Below, one piece after another: positions 8,383-10,089 of a stretch of DNA of 10,089 nucleotides. The DNA comes from Verrucomicrobiales bacterium (GTDB taxonomy: Bacteria; Verrucomicrobiota; Verrucomicrobiia; Verrucomicrobiales; DEV007). Under the pieces are notes generated by a model, which saw nothing but the letters and a program-made list of their open reading frames with translations, was not told where the DNA came from and did not search any database. A program made the translations under genes and the position numbers. The stretch spans positions 1-10,089 of the forward strand of contig JACETS010000087.1 in NCBI GenBank assembly GCA_013911195.1, written 5' to 3'. Within the stretch, counting starts at the first letter, position 1. Each line of letters begins with the position of its first letter.

Positions 8383-8400
8383 CATAGTTTTGATTAAGTA

Positions 8401-9264
8401 ATGAACCGTAGATCCTTTATTAAATATTCCACACTTCCACTAGCCGCCAGTCATCCACTTGTTTTTGGAAACAATCCCGTCAAAAAGGATTCAAACTTCA
8501 AAGGTCGTATCTTTAAGGCTCTTAAAGGCGGAAAAAAGAGAGGGGAGTCAATTGAGGATTTTTTTAATAGGTTAAAAGGGATGGGTTATGATGGCGTTGA
8601 AAGTGGAAATGCTAATCAGGCTGAAGAATATAGAGCAGCAGCAAAGAAAACTGGTATTCGGGTGCACGGATTGGTGGTTGGTGGCCATTGGTCCGTTAGG
8701 TTAAGCGACCCCAAGCCAGAGGTAAGGGATAAGGGCAGAAAAAACCTTGAGAACGCTCTAATTAATTCTCATCTACTGGGGGGATCTTCAGTTTTGCTTG
8801 TGCCTGGTAAAGTTAATGGAGATAACGAAAATCATGATCACGTTTGGAGGCGCTCGATTGAACAAGTTCGGAAAGTTATACCTTCAGCCTCAAGACTTGG
8901 GGTAAGAGTTTTGATTGAAACTGTTTGGAATGGTTTTTGTGAAAGCCCAGAAAAGTTCAGGGACTATATTGATGAATTCGATAGCCCTTGGGTAGGGGCT
9001 TACTTTGATATTGGTAACATGCAAAAATTTGCTCCAGCTGAAGAGTGGATTAAAATTCTTGGTAACCGAACCGTCAAACTTGATATCAAAGATTGGGGAA
9101 AAAAGAATGGATTCTGTCGACTTGGTGAAGGGGACGTAAATTGGAAGAAGGTTCGTGATGCTTTAGATCATATTGGATTTAGCGGGTGGGCCACTAGAGA
9201 GGGCTCAGACAAATCACTTGAAGACACTAGTCAATTAATTGATAAATTGTTGATTGGCGTCTAA
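8401..9264 (+). CDS. Exported sugar phosphate isomerase/epimerase-like TIM-barrel protein
   Basis: This 287-residue protein belongs to the xylose isomerase-like TIM-barrel (AP endonuclease 2) superfamily, whose members isomerise or epimerise sugars or inositols, usually with a divalent metal. The N-terminus MNRRSFIKYS plus the following apolar stretch to about residue 23 is a good twin-arginine leader, so it probably acts in the periplasm or cell envelope. Barrel motifs are HGLVVGGHW (89-97), SSVLLVPGKV (129-138), IETVWNGF (172-179), AYFDIGNM (200-207), KLDIKDW (226-232), GEGDVNW (242-248) and TREGSD (265-270). Likely metal ligands are Glu173, Asp203 and Glu267. The position normally filled by His in the HxKD strand is Asp228, so activity may be altered. 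The length is typical once the leader is removed. The gene is divergent from the PSCyt2/PSD1 cassettes and ends 19 bp from a convergent gene. No strong Shine-Dalgarno precedes the ATG; GATTAAGTAATG has only a weak purine run. The substrate is unknown. Confidence 0.88.
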   Translation: MNRRSFIKYSTLPLAASHPLVFGNNPVKKDSNFKGRIFKALKGGKKRGESIEDFFNRLKGMGYDGVESGNANQAEEYRAAAKKTGIRVHGLVVGGHWSVRLSDPKPEVRDKGRKNLENALINSHLLGGSSVLLVPGKVNGDNENHDHVWRRSIEQVRKVIPSASRLGVRVLIETVWNGFCESPEKFRDYIDEFDSPWVGAYFDIGNMQKFAPAEEWIKILGNRTVKLDIKDWGKKNGFCRLGEGDVNWKKVRDALDHIGFSGWATREGSDKSLEDTSQLIDKLLIGV

Positions 9265-9283
9265 AATTTTTTGGTTTTCAGAA

Positions 9284-10089
9284 TTACTTATTGAGAAAGA
9301 TTTGACTTTGCACGACGAGATTTACTAAGTCGCGCAACCTGTTGTCATACTGATTTAATTCTTCCAATATTTTGTCAACTTCTCCGCGGTCCGTTGCTTC
9401 GAGCTTGCGACCAGTCGCGTAGGTTAACATTTTTGTTGTTAAGCATCGTGTGACGAGTTCTTTTCGATCAAGGAGCATTTCCTTGAACGCTATTATATCT
9501 GCAATTTCTTTGCCATTGGATAAGGTCGCGGAAGTATCTATAGGATCTCTAGCTCTTTTGTATTTATCACGCCAGCGCCCGACAACATCAAAATTTTCAA
9601 AAGCAAATCCCATTGGATCAATCTTAACGTGACAACTATAACATGCCTCATTTTTACGATGAAGATCCAATAATTCTCTTACATCGGTGGCTTCTCGAGT
9701 ATTGGTCGGAAGGGGCTCAACGTCTGGGGGCGGTGGAGATGGAGGCGTCCCTAAGATGTTTTCAAGAACCCAGACCCCTCTTATTACTGGTGAGGTTTCT
9801 ACTCCATTAGCCGTTGCAGTCATTAGTCCTGGTTGAGTAAAAATACCCCCTCTTTTAGGGTCATTCAGCGAAACTTTACGAAGTCGTTCCCCCCTAATGC
9901 CCTCTCTTCTATAGATCCATTTCGCTAGTGTCTGGTTCATGAATGTGTAATCAGAATCAATAAATTCCTCAATCTTACCGTTATTTTTTAATATCTCCTC
10001 AAAGTACATAGTTACTTGTCTGGCGAGTATAGGCTCTACTCTGAGATTTTTATAAAACTGATAGTCTCCTCCCGACGGTGGCATATCAC
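9284..10089 (-). CDS. DUF1592/DUF1588/DUF1585 protein, C-terminal part (5' end beyond window)
   Basis: The frame is still open at the right edge (an Asp codon precedes the first visible ATG at 10082-10084), and the visible protein starts inside a domain, so this is a truncated view of a larger gene and that ATG is probably internal. Numbered from that Met, residues about 5-60 are the end of DUF1592 (FEEILKNNG, DSDYTFMNQTLA), about 76-125 are DUF1588 (RGGIFTQPGLMTATANGVET, then ILGTPP and a proline run), CYSCHVKIDPMGFAFENFD (148-166) is the CxxCH region, and 185-264 are DUF1585, ending in VVQSQIFLNK. In relatives these follow DUF1587 and DUF1595 and often a cytochrome c-like N-terminus; the whole is usually exported. 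CxxCH may bind haem c. Role unknown; genes of this type are also often found beside DUF1501-like partners. Its 3' end converges on the TIM-barrel gene across 19 bp, where only an AT-rich imperfect hairpin is seen. Confidence 0.9.
   Translation of the reverse strand, partial: DMPPSGGDYQFYKNLRVEPILARQVTMYFEEILKNNGKIEEFIDSDYTFMNQTLAKWIYRREGIRGERLRKVSLNDPKRGGIFTQPGLMTATANGVETSPVIRGVWVLENILGTPPSPPPPDVEPLPTNTREATDVRELLDLHRKNEACYSCHVKIDPMGFAFENFDVVGRWRDKYKRARDPIDTSATLSNGKEIADIIAFKEMLLDRKELVTRCLTTKMLTYATGRKLEATDRGEVDKILEELNQYDNRLRDLVNLVVQSQIFLNK

Noticed and set aside
9261..9281. Possible bidirectional terminator between the convergent TIM-barrel and DUF1592-type genes.
   Set aside because: CTAAAA pairs with TTTTCAG only with a bulge and almost no G-C pairs. 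The short A/T runs alone do not support a terminator.
9716..9752. Proline-coding run (GTPPSPPPPDVEPLP) looking like low-complexity repeat DNA or a frameshift.
   Set aside because: A proline-rich stretch after ILGTPP is normal in DUF1588 proteins, and the frame continues into CxxCH and DUF1585 without a break.
1..10089. Search for defence systems, CRISPR arrays, insertion sequences, tRNA genes and attachment sites.
   Set aside because: No spaced repeats, transposase or integrase motifs, cloverleaf-like sequence or terminal repeats were seen. All sizeable open frames are explained by envelope-type PSCyt2/PSD1, DUF1501, TIM-barrel or DUF1592-type proteins.

Overview
This window looks like a piece of a fairly AT-rich genome from the Planctomycetota/Verrucomicrobiota/Lentisphaerota group. 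The basis is gene content. Five of its six recognisable genes belong to families concentrated in those phyla: two DUF1549/DUF1553 proteins (PSCyt2/PSD1), two DUF1501 proteins, and the end of a DUF1592/DUF1588/DUF1585 protein. No start codon has a convincing Shine-Dalgarno sequence. A more exact taxon cannot be read from the sequence.

Layout. Positions 71-8250 are all on the minus strand and, in transcription order, form two tandem cassettes of the same type. The first is a DUF1549-LamG-DUF1553 protein (8250-5593) followed 2 bp later by a DUF1501 protein (5590-4166). After an 87-90 bp gap comes the second, a DUF1549-DUF1553 protein with a different central beta-rich insert (4075-1472), followed 3 bp later by another DUF1501 protein (1468-71). 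A 150 bp divergent intergenic region (8251-8400) separates the cassettes from a plus-strand gene for an exported xylose-isomerase-like TIM-barrel protein (8401-9264). That gene converges on the 3' part of a DUF1592/DUF1588/DUF1585 protein (9284 to the right edge, 5' end outside the window). At the extreme left, 39 bases of open plus-strand frame may be the tail of another convergent gene.

How the genes may work together (inference). Each PSCyt2/PSD1 protein has a Sec-type N-terminus and one CxxCH motif. Each DUF1501 protein has a twin-arginine leader and alkaline-phosphatase/sulfatase-superfamily-like motifs. The TIM-barrel protein also has a twin-arginine leader. The window therefore encodes an envelope-located set: possible cytochrome-like proteins paired with possible metallo-hydrolases, plus an exported sugar isomerase/epimerase-like protein. 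This suggests processing of complex carbohydrates, but no substrate can be named and the biochemistry of these DUF families is largely unproven. There are no RNA genes, CRISPR arrays, insertion sequences or phage genes. I see no clearly new system; the main points of interest are the paired cassettes with different central modules and a substituted metal-ligand position in the TIM-barrel protein.
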